Shown here piece by piece: positions 41,321-50,498 of a stretch of DNA of 64,000 bases (position 1 is its first letter; every line of letters starts with the position of its first letter). The notes below the pieces were generated by a model. That model saw only the letters and a program-made list of their open reading frames with translations, ran no database searches and was not told the DNA's origin. A program made the position numbers and the translations under genes. The DNA comes from Thermohalobaculum sp039180675 (GTDB lineage Bacteria > Pseudomonadota > Alphaproteobacteria > Rhodobacterales > Rhodobacteraceae), in the NCBI GenBank assembly GCA_039180675.1, contig JBCDDC010000005.1:117867-181866 (forward strand), written 5' to 3'.

Positions 41321-42985
41321 TTAATTCGTGTCTTCAGATGCGGGCGCAGGCTTGTCGGCTTCCGGCTCCGTCTGGTCCGCCAGCACGCCTGCCAGGCCTT
41401 CCTCCAGGCTGATGCCGACTTCCTCGCCAAGCTTGCGAAGGGCGGGAAGCTGGACGGCCATGGCCCCGATTGCGTCGACCGCCTGGGTGACTGGGCTGGA
41501 GCCGCCCGGCACGGTGCCCTGAGGTGTCGTACCGCCGCCGCCGAGGCCGGAGACCTGGTGGATCTTGATCGAGTCGATCTTCTCTGCCGGCCGGACCATC
41601 TCGGCCACAATCGAGGGAAGCGCCTCGAGCCGGGCAAGCTGGACTTTCATCGCGGCGATCTCTGCCGAGATCGCGTTTTCCGCGTCGACCAGAGCGCGCG
41701 TGCCCTCGGCCTCGGCCAGCTTGTCGGCCTTCTTCGCTTCGGCCTGGATGGTTAGGGCGTCAGCCCGGGCCGTGGCTTCCTCACGCACGGCCTGTGCCCG
41801 GTCGGCGGCTGCGTCTTTCTCGGCCTCCGCCTCGAGCCGCAGGCGGGTTGCGCCACGCTCGGCTTCCCGGCGGGCCTCGATCAGGGCGATCTCCTTGGTC
41901 CGCTCGGCTTCGGCGACCTCGCGGGCCGTGGCGATCGCCTCGGCGGCCTTGGCCGCTTCGGCACGGGCGGTATCGGCCGAGGCACGGGCTCGGCTCTCCT
42001 CTTCGGATTTGGTCGCGATCACGATCTGACGCTCCTGATCGGCGACCTCGACCTGGCGCTCCTTGGCGATCTCGGCGGCACGGATAGCCTCCTCGCGTGC
42101 GATTTCCGCGGCGCGGATTTCGCGCTCCTTGATGATGCGTGCTTGCTCGGCCTCACGCTCGGCTTCGGCACGGCGGCGCGCGATCTCGGCCTCCTGTGCG
42201 GCGCGGAGGGTTTCGATCTCCTGTGTCTGGGCGATTTCGGCCTCCTTCTCTTCGCGGTCGATCTCAAGTTTGCGCTTGGAGGCCTCCATCGCGGCCTGAC
42301 GCACGGCGGTATCCGCCTCTGCATCGATCTCAGCGCGCTTCTTCTTGGACTCGGCGATCACCTCGGCAAGTTGGCGCATGCCGACCGCGTTGAAGGCGTT
42401 GTTCTCGTCAAGGCTCTCGAAGGGCGTCTGGTCGAGCGCGGTGAGCGAGACCGACTCAAGCTCCAGACCGTTCTTCAGAAGGTCCTCGGAGACGGTGTTC
42501 TGCACCTCCTGCACGAAGTCCGAGCGGTTCTCATGCAGCTCATCCATGGTCATTCGGGCTGCTACGGCGCGAAGGCCGTCGATCAGTTTACCTTCGATCA
42601 ATTCACGGAGCTGGTCGACGAAGAAGGTGCGATCGCCAAGCGTCTGAGCGGCACGCGAGATCCCGTCCTCAGTGGCGTTGACCGAGACATAGAACTCGAC
42701 CCCCACGTCGACCCGCATGCGGTCCTTCGTGATCAGCGAGGCGTCTCCGGTCCTGCTCACCTCGAGCCTCAGCGTTTTCATGTTCACGAGGCTGATCTCG
42801 TGCAGAAGCGGGATCACCACCGTGCCGCCATCCATGATCACGCGCCGCCCGCCGGCGCCTGTCTTCACCAGGCTAACCTCGCGTGTCGCGCGCCGGTAAA
42901 GCCGCGCCATCACGAGCCCCACAAATATCATCAGTACGAGAATGACGAGCACCGGAAAGGCGAGTGCAAATATGGATTCAGTCAT
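41321..42985 (-). CDS. yqiK: Flotillin family protein (YqiK-like)
   Basis: Membrane-anchored SPFH-domain scaffold of 554 residues. An N-terminal transmembrane helix (about 6-28) is followed by the SPFH/band 7 region (VSLVKTGAGGRRVIMDGG to LDENNAFNA), then a very long charged coiled coil rich in Ala, Glu and Arg (about 205-450), and a C-terminal Gly/Pro tail. Flotillins form membrane microdomains that organise other membrane proteins. It follows a YqiJ-type gene by 31 bases, the standard yqiJK pair, and ends at a good terminator. Confidence 0.9.
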   Translation of the reverse strand: MTESIFALAFPVLVILVLMIFVGLVMARLYRRATREVSLVKTGAGGRRVIMDGGTVVIPLLHEISLVNMKTLRLEVSRTGDASLITKDRMRVDVGVEFYVSVNATEDGISRAAQTLGDRTFFVDQLRELIEGKLIDGLRAVAARMTMDELHENRSDFVQEVQNTVSEDLLKNGLELESVSLTALDQTPFESLDENNAFNAVGMRQLAEVIAESKKKRAEIDAEADTAVRQAAMEASKRKLEIDREEKEAEIAQTQEIETLRAAQEAEIARRRAEAEREAEQARIIKEREIRAAEIAREEAIRAAEIAKERQVEVADQERQIVIATKSEEESRARASADTARAEAAKAAEAIATAREVAEAERTKEIALIEARREAERGATRLRLEAEAEKDAAADRAQAVREEATARADALTIQAEAKKADKLAEAEGTRALVDAENAISAEIAAMKVQLARLEALPSIVAEMVRPAEKIDSIKIHQVSGLGGGGTTPQGTVPGGSSPVTQAVDAIGAMAVQLPALRKLGEEVGISLEEGLAGVLADQTEPEADKPAPASEDTN

Positions 42986-43016
42986 ACAGTGTCTCCTTTG
43001 ATTATTGTTTTGGTTT

Positions 43017-43691
43017 TCAGTCGAGCCCGATGGCCCGTAGTGAGCCGTCCCTCAGGCGAAGGATGGCGACTTCGGCGCCCTGGCCGAATTCCTCGTGGTC
43101 GTTCAGGGGCTCCACCATCGCGTGGTGCCAGTTCCCGTAGCGGTCCTGAAAGCGGACTTGGGCCGGGCGGCCGCGCGCAGCCGTGCCGACGGTGACGACG
43201 CCGCGGCGGCCGCCATAAGACCGGGTCGAGATCGCCGTCGTCTCGATCTTGGGGATCGCGCGGCCGATGGTGCGAGCGAAACGCACCCCGATGGCGATTG
43301 CGACAGGCAGGACCACCGGTATTGCGATGAGAGCCGGGAGGGTATTGCCCAGGAGCATGTTGGCGCCGCTCTGAAGGAAGTAGCCGGTCAGGCCGAACGC
43401 TGTGAGCGTGCCCGCGAGCCAAACGCCGAATGGCGCCTGGCCAATCCCAAGCCATGAGAGGATGCCACTGCCCGTGGTCGCACCGGATGCCTGCACGGCA
43501 TCACCGGCCTCAACATCAAGCTCCAGATCGAAGTCGGCATCCGCGTCGACGTCGAATTCGACCTCGCCGCCCAACAGCGAACCGCCAATCAGGGACATGC
43601 CCAGTTCCAGGATCAAAAGCGCCATGACAAGGCTGAGCGCGATTGAAAATGGCAGCATCGCGGGTGATGCTAGCGTTGCAAGAAACGACAC
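43017..43691 (-). CDS. yqiJ: YqiJ/NfeD-type membrane protein with OB-fold domain
   Basis: Membrane partner of the flotillin, 224 residues. Hydrophobic helices lie at about 10-30, 80-97 and 108-135, with an acidic loop (EFDVDADADFDLELDVEAGD) between. The C-terminal part (STRSYGGRRGVVTVGTAARGRPAQVRF) is an NfeD-like OB-fold. The true start appears to be GTG 43691, with ACGGAGGG six bases upstream; ATG 43724 has no ribosome site. NfeD-type proteins and flotillins are co-encoded and act together in membrane organisation. Confidence 0.82.
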   Translation of the reverse strand: MSFLATLASPAMLPFSIALSLVMALLILELGMSLIGGSLLGGEVEFDVDADADFDLELDVEAGDAVQASGATTGSGILSWLGIGQAPFGVWLAGTLTAFGLTGYFLQSGANMLLGNTLPALIAIPVVLPVAIAIGVRFARTIGRAIPKIETTAISTRSYGGRRGVVTVGTAARGRPAQVRFQDRYGNWHHAMVEPLNDHEEFGQGAEVAILRLRDGSLRAIGLD

Positions 43692-43756
43692 TATGCCCTC
43701 CGTAAAAATGATCAAAATTCGCATATATAATGCGAGATAAAGATTATTTGTGTTGT

Positions 43757-43771
43757 ATATAGCTTATATAG
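43757..43771. promoter_or_regulatory. AT-rich quasi-palindrome before the small XRE gene
   Basis: TATATAGCTTATATA is nearly self-complementary and sits in the 117-base divergent gap between yqiJ and a small XRE-type gene, in strikingly AT-rich DNA. It may be an operator for that protein and overlaps likely promoter elements. Confidence 0.4.
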
Positions 43772-43808
43772 TGTGCAACTGTTGATTTTGAAGAAGCTGA
43801 GTCGGAAA

Positions 43809-44045
43809 ATGATCAGACGGCAGCAGATTTCAGCAGCGCGGGCGCTCCTGTCCTGGTCGCGTCAGGATCTGTCGGAGAGGTCTGGAGTATCACTGCGGAC
43901 GATTGCGCGGTTCGAAGGCGGAGAGGGCGATATCACGACCTCGAAGCTCGAGCGGCTGGAGACCGCACTTGTCGATCAGGGCATCGAGTTCGTCGATGGG
44001 GGCGTCACGCTCGACGCTCTGAAACGGCGCCGCTACAGGGACTGA
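43809..44045 (+). CDS. Small XRE-family HTH protein
   Basis: DNA-binding protein of 78 residues, almost only an HTH_3 domain (QISAARALLSWSRQDLSERSGVSLRTIARFEGG). ATG 43809 is chosen over GTG 43773 because the domain starts there, though neither has a strong ribosome site. It is divergent from yqiJ, with an AT-rich quasi-palindrome between, and may repress the yqiJK pair or itself. A free-standing antitoxin-like role is possible, but no toxin gene is adjacent. Confidence 0.78.
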   Translation: MIRRQQISAARALLSWSRQDLSERSGVSLRTIARFEGGEGDITTSKLERLETALVDQGIEFVDGGVTLDALKRRRYRD

Positions 44046-44078
44046 AGGGCCTCATGACTTTAAGCTGGCACGCCGCTG

Positions 44079-45413
44079 CTATCGATCCGATTTGGCAAAA
44101 AGCGGCATGACGCCGGTGATGAGGCGCGCGCCCTTGCCATAGGTCAGATAACTCCAGAACCACTGGGTCGCCACGATCAGGGGCGCGCGGACCCCAATCA
44201 GGAAATAGATGTGCGCAATACCCCAGAGCCACCAGGCCAGCCCGCCGGTCAGCCTCATCCAGCCGAGATCGACCACGGCGGAATGTCTGCCGATCGTCGC
44301 GAGATTGCCCTGATGGCGGTAGACGAAGGGCTTGGGCGCGGCCTCCCCTTTGATCCGTGCCGAGAGGACCTGCGCCACGTATTTGCCGCCCTGTTTCGCC
44401 GCGGGTGCGATGCCGGGAACGATGTCCTCTCCCCATGGGACCTTGGCCGCGTCGCCGATGATGAAGACATTCGGGTCGCCGGGAAGTGAGAGGTCGGGCT
44501 CCACGGGCACCCGGCCGGTGCGGTCGGTCTCCACGCCGAACCATTTGCCGACGCGCGGCACAGCAACACCCGCCGCCCAGATCATCGTCGCGCAGGGGAT
44601 CGCCTTGCCATCCAGTTCCACGCCTTTCTCACCGTCGATGACGACGCGGTGGTTGAGGACCACTTCGACCCCCAGTTTCTCGAGCGCCGACTGGGCGTAG
44701 CCTGAAAGTTTCTCGGAGAAGCCGCGCAACACCCGGTCGCCGGCATCAATCAGCATGACCCGCGCCCGGCTCGGATCGATCGCGCGGAAGTCACGGCTGA
44801 GGGCGTGATTGGCGAGCTCTGCGATTGCGCCGGCCATCTCAACCCCGGTCGGGCCGCCGCCGATGATGATGAAGGTGAGGTAGCGCTGGCGCTCTTCCTC
44901 GGTCTCTGCCGTTTCGGCACGCTCGAAGCCAAGCAGCACGCGCTTGCGGATCTCGGTCGCATCGATGATCCGCTTGAGGCCGGGGGCGTGTGGCTCCCAC
45001 TCATCCCTGCCGAAATAGCTATGGCGGGCGCCGGTGGCGACGATCAGGTAATCATAGGGGTAGCGGCCATGTCCGGTGACGACCTCACGCGCCTCGCGGT
45101 CGATGTCGGACACATCACCGAGAACGACCGAGACGTTTCTGTCCTGCGCGAACATGTGTCTGATCGGCCAGGCGACGTCAGCGGGAGAGAGCCCCGCGGT
45201 TGCAACCTGATAGAGCAGAGGCTGGAAAAGATGGTGGTTCCGTTTGTCGATGATCGTGATCTCGACGGGTGTCTTCGCGAGTTTCTTCGCCGCCGCCAGC
45301 CCGCCGAAGCCTGCTCCGATCACCACGACTTTGGGAAGGGATGTCTCGGGCATGCGGTTCTCCGCGGGCGATGGGTCCGGAGCGTCAACGCTCAGCTGTG
45401 CCTGATCTGACAT
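44079..45413 (-). CDS. ndh: Type II NADH dehydrogenase (NDH-2)
   Basis: FAD-dependent, non-proton-pumping NADH:quinone oxidoreductase of 444 residues. The FAD-binding motif GAGFGGLAAAKKL lies near residue 33, the NAD-binding GGGPTGVEMAGAIAEL near 176 and the quinone-side GDAAKVPW near 315. The hydrophobic C-terminal end (GGLAWWLWGIAHIYFLIGV) anchors it to the inner membrane, as in NDH-2. It would feed electrons from NADH to quinone. It lies alone on the minus strand beside the small XRE gene. Confidence 0.9.
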   Translation of the reverse strand: MSDQAQLSVDAPDPSPAENRMPETSLPKVVVIGAGFGGLAAAKKLAKTPVEITIIDKRNHHLFQPLLYQVATAGLSPADVAWPIRHMFAQDRNVSVVLGDVSDIDREAREVVTGHGRYPYDYLIVATGARHSYFGRDEWEPHAPGLKRIIDATEIRKRVLLGFERAETAETEEERQRYLTFIIIGGGPTGVEMAGAIAELANHALSRDFRAIDPSRARVMLIDAGDRVLRGFSEKLSGYAQSALEKLGVEVVLNHRVVIDGEKGVELDGKAIPCATMIWAAGVAVPRVGKWFGVETDRTGRVPVEPDLSLPGDPNVFIIGDAAKVPWGEDIVPGIAPAAKQGGKYVAQVLSARIKGEAAPKPFVYRHQGNLATIGRHSAVVDLGWMRLTGGLAWWLWGIAHIYFLIGVRAPLIVATQWFWSYLTYGKGARLITGVMPLFAKSDR

Positions 45414-45544
45414 GGCGCGACATTAGGACGTGCATTGTCGAACTGCACCTCACAATTTGAAACCGATAGCGATGATCATTGGACCAAGGCAATCGCAGAC
45501 GACGCGCGGATGAATAAGCGAGGGGCTCGACAGTAAGAGTTGGC

Positions 45545-45976
45545 TTAGGGCCGCGTCGGAACCTTCTTGAAATCGGGGCGGCTTGTGTCGAGCACGGCCG
45601 GCTGGCTGCCTGCCGTGGGCACGGATTTGAAGTCGGGAGTGGCCGGTTTCAGCGCGGTTTCCTGCACCTCCACTTCCTCTTCAGGCGGTGCAGGCTCCTC
45701 CGGGGCGGCGACAATCACATTGCCCCGGCTGTCCGTCTCCACCAATTGCTCGCCGTCGCGCTTGTAGAATCGCCCGTCGTTGCAGCGGAAGAGCTTGACT
45801 TCGCGGAGCGAACCGGGGGCAAAGATCTCCCGACAATCGTCAACGCTCACTTGCGCTGCCGCGGGCGAGGAGAAGACGCCGCGATACGTGACATCATCAG
45901 TGGCCGAGGCCAGAAGGCCGTCGATAAGGACAGAGATCGCAAAAAAACAGCAGCAGATCCGGATCGAGTACTTCAT
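45545..45976 (-). CDS. Secreted protein with Pro/Glu-rich tail, unrecognised
   Basis: Exported protein of 143 residues, with a hydrophobic N-terminus that has three adjacent Cys (ICCCFF). The body holds a conserved-looking segment (DDCREIFAPGSLREVKLFRCNDGRFYKRDG) with two Cys. The tail is Pro- and Glu-rich (EEPAPPEEEVEVQE), then ends with two copies of PDFKxVPT. I recognise no family. Such tails often reach through the periplasm or bind partners. It stands alone between the NADH dehydrogenase and a TonB receptor. Confidence 0.6.
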   Translation of the reverse strand: MKYSIRICCCFFAISVLIDGLLASATDDVTYRGVFSSPAAAQVSVDDCREIFAPGSLREVKLFRCNDGRFYKRDGEQLVETDSRGNVIVAAPEEPAPPEEEVEVQETALKPATPDFKSVPTAGSQPAVLDTSRPDFKKVPTRP

Positions 45977-46450
45977 CGGTTTGTCCTCCGTTCAGTCATC
46001 TCGCGGCCTGGACAGGCCCTCGTAAAGAGGTTGGTGCGAATAGCCCAACATCCCGGCATACCGTAAACATTTTGGCGCCCTCGCTGGTGACGGTTGCGAA
46101 ACAGTTTAACAGATCGAGAGCACTGGCGTCACGAACCGTCGCCACTTCGCTGGAATACGGCGCAACCACCTGAAACATCGGCCAGATCCCGCGGCTAACG
46201 GAAGGATAAACGTTGTCGCGAAGCATTTCCGCCGGGTCTGGATAATTTGCGAGACAGGCTCGGCGTTGAGTGTTGGATCAAGGCTGGATGGCAAGGCTAT
46301 ACGGCCAGAAAGATCGTCGACAGGCGGATCGCGCCAGCGCCATAATGTTCCGTAGGCCTTTCTTGACAGCTGCAGTTTCGGCTTGCAATCAATCATATCC
46401 GCCAGCGCCACCTTTGGGCAGCAAGCTCTTTCGTGCACCCGGGGGGAGTG
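45977..46450. other. 474-base intergenic region before the first paralogous TonB receptor
   Basis: No supported gene. A 120-residue minus-strand reading frame (46106-46468) has no start site, no family and unlikely composition. The promoter of the TonB receptor gene must lie here; a TTGACA hexamer is at 46363, without a convincing -10 at the proper distance. Confidence 0.5.
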
Positions 46451-48613
46451 ATGATGACTATCAGGCATCTCGTTAGAGGTGTGGCGTTTTTGGCGATCGT
46501 GGTCGCCTCACCGACGGCTCCTAACGCTCAACAAAACGACGACAGCCGGATGATCCTCATGCCGGACCTGATCGTTCAGGGCGAATTGCAGGAACGCAGC
46601 CTACAGGACAGCCAGACAAGCGTTGTGGTCATCCCGGGGGATGAGCTTGACCAACGCGATGATTTCGACCTCTACGACATCATCGAGCGCACACCCAACA
46701 TCTCAAGCACGGGCGGGGAGAAAGGCTTCTCGATCAGGGGTGTCGGCCAGCGGGGACCGACAGGGGCCGGAACAGGCCTTGCGATCACAACCAATATCGA
46801 CGGTGCCTCACTGCCCTCGGTCCAATCGGTCATCTTTGGGCCTTACAGCACATGGGATCTTGAGCAGATCGAGGTTTTGCGCGGGCCGCAGTCGACCCAG
46901 CAGGGACGGAACGCGCTTGGTGGCGCCGTGATCATTCGATCCGCTGACCCCACTTATGATTTCGAGGTCAAAGCCAGGGGCGAGATCGGCAGCCGGGACA
47001 CGGCTGGTGGCGCCATTGCCGTAAACATCCCGTTTGTCGAGGATGTTCTGGCCATGCGCCTGTCGGCCGAAAGCGTGCGTACCGACGGCTTCATCTTCAA
47101 CCCGACGCTCGGCAACGAGAATTTCGACGCGCGGCGGCAGACAACGCTTCGTGCAAAAATGCGTTTCGATCCGACGGATGATTTCTCGGCCGTGGCGCTG
47201 ATAAACTATGCTGAGAACTTCGGTGGCGAGGACTTCATCGAGGAAAGCTTCCTGCCCGGCGCCCGCTTCAACTTCTCCGATGTCGCGGGGCTCGAAGGCT
47301 CCGATCATGTCACGCTCGGCCTGCGTCTCGGATACGATGTTTCCGACGAGATCCGCATCGAGTCTGAGAGCACGTATTACCGCAACGTCTATGTGCGTAT
47401 CGAAGACGCGGATCTCTCCGCTCGTGACGAGGGCTTCTTTGATCTTGAAGACAGAGCGGAGACTTTCGCGCAGGAAGTGCGGCTCAAATACGAGTCCGAC
47501 CAATGGCGCGGCGTCGCGGGTGGTTACTTCACGAGAATCGATCAGGACAATGACGCGCTCTCGCGGTTGACCGACGATTTCTTCAGCGATGTTATCCCGC
47601 CGGGGACCGAAATCATCTTTCCGCCGATCCTCGATCTGGAAGTCGATAGCCTCACTCGGGGCAGTTCGACGATCCTGAACTACGCGATCTTCGGGGAGGT
47701 CGAATACCGGGTCCTGCCGGAGCTGGGTCTGATCCTTGGAGCGCGTTTCGACCGAGAAACCCAGGAATTCAGTTCGGAAGACGAGGTCGATATCAATATC
47801 GATCTGCCCCCGGACGCGTTTCCCGTCCCGTCGCAGGAACCAATCAATCTCGAAGCCGACTTCAACGCGTTCCTGCCCAAGGCGGGTATCGTCTATGACT
47901 GGACCGACACGCTCAGCACCAGTTTCACGGTCCAGCGCGGCTATCGGGCGGGCGGTGCGCAGATCAATGCCTTCACGCGGGAGGTGAACGAGTTCGATCC
48001 GGAATTCACATGGAATTATGAGGTGGCGCTCCGCTCGACATGGTTCGACGACCGCCTAGTCGCAAATGCCAACGCGTATTTTCTGAGCTGGCGGGACCAG
48101 CAGGTGAACGTGGATGGGCCCAGTGGGTCCTCGCTGGATGTCAACACGATCAACGCGGGGCGTTCGCGGCTTTTTGGCGGGGAATTGTCGCTGCAGGGCC
48201 AGCCGCTCGACGACCTGAGCGTCTTCGGATCCCTTGGCGTCTCGAGGACCGAGTTCCTCGATTTCGTTGATGGCGGGCAGGACTTCTCGGGCAACACATT
48301 CCCAAACGCCCCCGCCGTTACGGCCGCATTTGGCGGGAGCTACTTCTTCGACAATGGGTTCGAGCTGCATGGCGATGCGAGCTATACAAGCGAGGCCTTC
48401 CGCGATGCGGCGAACACGGTGGATGAAAGGCTGGACAATCGCCTGCTGCTGAATTTCCGCGCCGGATATCAAGATGAGAACTGGGGAATCTTCGCCTATG
48501 GCCGCAATCTGCTGGACACGGATTATGTCGTCGCGCGTACATCCCGCGGGTCAGACCGTGTTCGGGTCGGTGAGCCGCTCACGTTCGGCGCAATCGCGAC
48601 CGTGAACTTCTGA
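46451..48613 (+). CDS. TonB-dependent outer-membrane receptor
   Basis: Outer-membrane transporter of 720 residues. Signal peptide to about residue 27 (PNAQ), a TonB-box-like MPDLIVQGE, then the plug (FSIRGVGQRGPTG, TWDLEQIEVLRGPQSTQQGRNALGGAVIIRS) and a beta-barrel ending in Phe. There is no STN domain, so it is transport-only. A GGGGGAG site precedes the two adjacent ATGs at 46451 and 46454. It is clearly related to the receptor at 50499. The ligand is unknown: siderophore, vitamin or organic molecule are all possible. Confidence 0.91.
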   Translation: MMTIRHLVRGVAFLAIVVASPTAPNAQQNDDSRMILMPDLIVQGELQERSLQDSQTSVVVIPGDELDQRDDFDLYDIIERTPNISSTGGEKGFSIRGVGQRGPTGAGTGLAITTNIDGASLPSVQSVIFGPYSTWDLEQIEVLRGPQSTQQGRNALGGAVIIRSADPTYDFEVKARGEIGSRDTAGGAIAVNIPFVEDVLAMRLSAESVRTDGFIFNPTLGNENFDARRQTTLRAKMRFDPTDDFSAVALINYAENFGGEDFIEESFLPGARFNFSDVAGLEGSDHVTLGLRLGYDVSDEIRIESESTYYRNVYVRIEDADLSARDEGFFDLEDRAETFAQEVRLKYESDQWRGVAGGYFTRIDQDNDALSRLTDDFFSDVIPPGTEIIFPPILDLEVDSLTRGSSTILNYAIFGEVEYRVLPELGLILGARFDRETQEFSSEDEVDINIDLPPDAFPVPSQEPINLEADFNAFLPKAGIVYDWTDTLSTSFTVQRGYRAGGAQINAFTREVNEFDPEFTWNYEVALRSTWFDDRLVANANAYFLSWRDQQVNVDGPSGSSLDVNTINAGRSRLFGGELSLQGQPLDDLSVFGSLGVSRTEFLDFVDGGQDFSGNTFPNAPAVTAAFGGSYFFDNGFELHGDASYTSEAFRDAANTVDERLDNRLLLNFRAGYQDENWGIFAYGRNLLDTDYVVARTSRGSDRVRVGEPLTFGAIATVNF

Positions 48614-48736
48614 GTGCGTTCAGCGGAGGTGCGCGGTCCGGGGCATCTGTTGACGGGCCGGAGGCAAATCCAACCCGTCAGTCGCGCTAAATTACCTCGG
48701 GTCTCATCTCACCGATGCGACCCGGCGCTGTCGTCG

Positions 48737-50161
48737 CTACTGCGTGATCGCCTTGGTCTCCAGGTACTCGTGGAAACCCATGGGACCCGCTTCACGGCCA
48801 TTGCCGGATTCCTTGTAGCCGCCGAAAGGCACGTCGTAGTCCCCGGCGTTCCCGTTGACGTTCACGACGCCTGCGCGAAGTTTGCGGCTCACCCGATTGA
48901 TGCGCTCCCCGTCGGTCGACTGCACATAGGCTGCAAGGCCGTAAGGCGTGTCGTTCGCGATCTCGATTGCCTCATCCTCGGTATCGAAGGGGAGGATTGC
49001 GAGGACCGGCCCGAAGACCTCCTGGCGTGCGATGGTCATGTCGTTGTTCACGTCAGTGAAGAGCGTTGGCCGGATGTAATAGCCCTTGTTGAAGCCCTGC
49101 GGCCTGCCCGGGCCGCCCGCGGCCAGACGCGCGCCATCGTCGATACCCGCCTGAATGAGCCGTTGGACATGGTCGTATTGCTTCTTGTTCACGACCGGGC
49201 CAACATGGTCGCCCTCCTTCATCGGATCGTCGATCTTGGTGTTCTCGACCACGTCCGTGACCAGATCCACCACCTGATCGTAGACGCTACGTTCGACAAG
49301 GAGCCGCGAGGCCGCATCGCAGGACTGGCCGTTATTGATGAAGCAGCTGTCGACCGAGATCTGAGCGGCCTCGCCCAAGTTGGCGTCGGCGAACAGCAGG
49401 TTCGGTGATTTGCCGCCCAGCTCAAGCGTCACCCGCTTGATCGTCTCGGCGGCCGCCTTGGTGACAGCCTTGCCGGCCCGGGTCGAGCCGGTGAAGGAGA
49501 CCATGTCGATATCCGGGTGGGCCGAGATCGCCTCGCCCACGCCCGGACCATCACCGTTGATCATGTTGAAGACGCCCGGAGGGCAGCCTGCCTCGTCGAT
49601 CACCTCGGCCAGCATGATCGAGGTCAGGGGCGAATACTCACTGGGCTTGAGGACGATTGTACAGCCCGCAGCGAGCGCAGGCGCGACCTTGATCATGATC
49701 TGGTTCACCGGCCAGTTCCACGGCGTGATCATACCAACAATCCCAACCGGTTCGTCGACAAGTGTCGAGCCGCCCCTGAGCGATGGGCGCTCGAACTTGT
49801 GCGCCTTAAGGGCTTCGATGGCTGCCTCAAGATGTCCCACGCCGACGGGCATGTGGACTTCGCGGGAGAACGAGATGGTCGTGCCCATCTCATGCGGCAT
49901 CATCTTGATGAATTCCTCACCGCGCTTCTCATAGGCTGCGAGCATGCGCTCAAGCAGGGCGACTCGGTCCTCGACTGTGCTGAACTGCCAGGTCTTGAAA
50001 GCCTCCTTTGCGGCGGAGACGGCCTTGTCGACATCGGCTTTCGAGCCGAGTGCGATGGTCGCGACGACTTCCTCGTTGCCAGGATGGATGACGTCGAAAT
50101 CCGTTTCGTCGACGGGATCAACCCACTCACCGTTGATGTAGAATTTCTTGTGATTGCTCAT
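48737..50161 (-). CDS. Aldehyde dehydrogenase family protein
   Basis: NAD(P)-dependent aldehyde dehydrogenase of 474 residues. The cofactor motif GFTGST appears as FTGSTRAGK near residue 225, the base Glu lies in ELGGKSPN near 247 and the catalytic Cys in NNGQSCDAASR near 281. It would oxidise an aldehyde to its acid; the substrate cannot be told. ATG 50161 is chosen because GGAGG is nine bases upstream; ATG 50170 overlaps that site. It lies between two paralogous TonB receptors, pointing away from the second. Confidence 0.92.
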   Translation of the reverse strand: MSNHKKFYINGEWVDPVDETDFDVIHPGNEEVVATIALGSKADVDKAVSAAKEAFKTWQFSTVEDRVALLERMLAAYEKRGEEFIKMMPHEMGTTISFSREVHMPVGVGHLEAAIEALKAHKFERPSLRGGSTLVDEPVGIVGMITPWNWPVNQIMIKVAPALAAGCTIVLKPSEYSPLTSIMLAEVIDEAGCPPGVFNMINGDGPGVGEAISAHPDIDMVSFTGSTRAGKAVTKAAAETIKRVTLELGGKSPNLLFADANLGEAAQISVDSCFINNGQSCDAASRLLVERSVYDQVVDLVTDVVENTKIDDPMKEGDHVGPVVNKKQYDHVQRLIQAGIDDGARLAAGGPGRPQGFNKGYYIRPTLFTDVNNDMTIARQEVFGPVLAILPFDTEDEAIEIANDTPYGLAAYVQSTDGERINRVSRKLRAGVVNVNGNAGDYDVPFGGYKESGNGREAGPMGFHEYLETKAITQ

Positions 50162-50498
50162 TGCGATCATCCTCCGGGCTTTATCGTGGTGTTTTGGAGC
50201 GGGCGCGTATGGCGCTGGCGGTCGTCGTGGTCGTGTAGAAGTAGCCTAACGGGAAGGCTGGTTTTCGTAAACTCTGTGATGCCTCGGCTGCGACGGCGGA
50301 AGGCTGACCGCCTGTTGGATTGGCCTGACTTCCTGTGACACTTGAACGCTGGAGGCAACGATACGCAATGCGCTGATTGATTTGCGTGCGAATTTCAGAA
50401 TAGTTGCGTCTACGCAGGTCGGCCGGATGGCAGCATATCCGGCGCCCCACGGAACAGAGTTTGTTTGTCGAGACGACCAGCTTCCGGGGGTAGGGGTC
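50162..50498. other. 337-base divergent region between the aldehyde dehydrogenase and a TonB receptor
   Basis: No supported gene. It holds the ribosome sites and presumed promoters of both divergent genes. No clear repeat or operator is visible. Confidence 0.5.

Noticed and set aside
43809..44045. Antitoxin of a toxin-antitoxin pair
   Set aside because: No small toxin gene is adjacent; the neighbours are yqiJ and a type II NADH dehydrogenase.
45977..46450. 120-codon minus-strand frame at 46106-46468 as a gene
   Set aside because: No ribosome site, no recognisable domain, and it overlaps the start of a TonB receptor.
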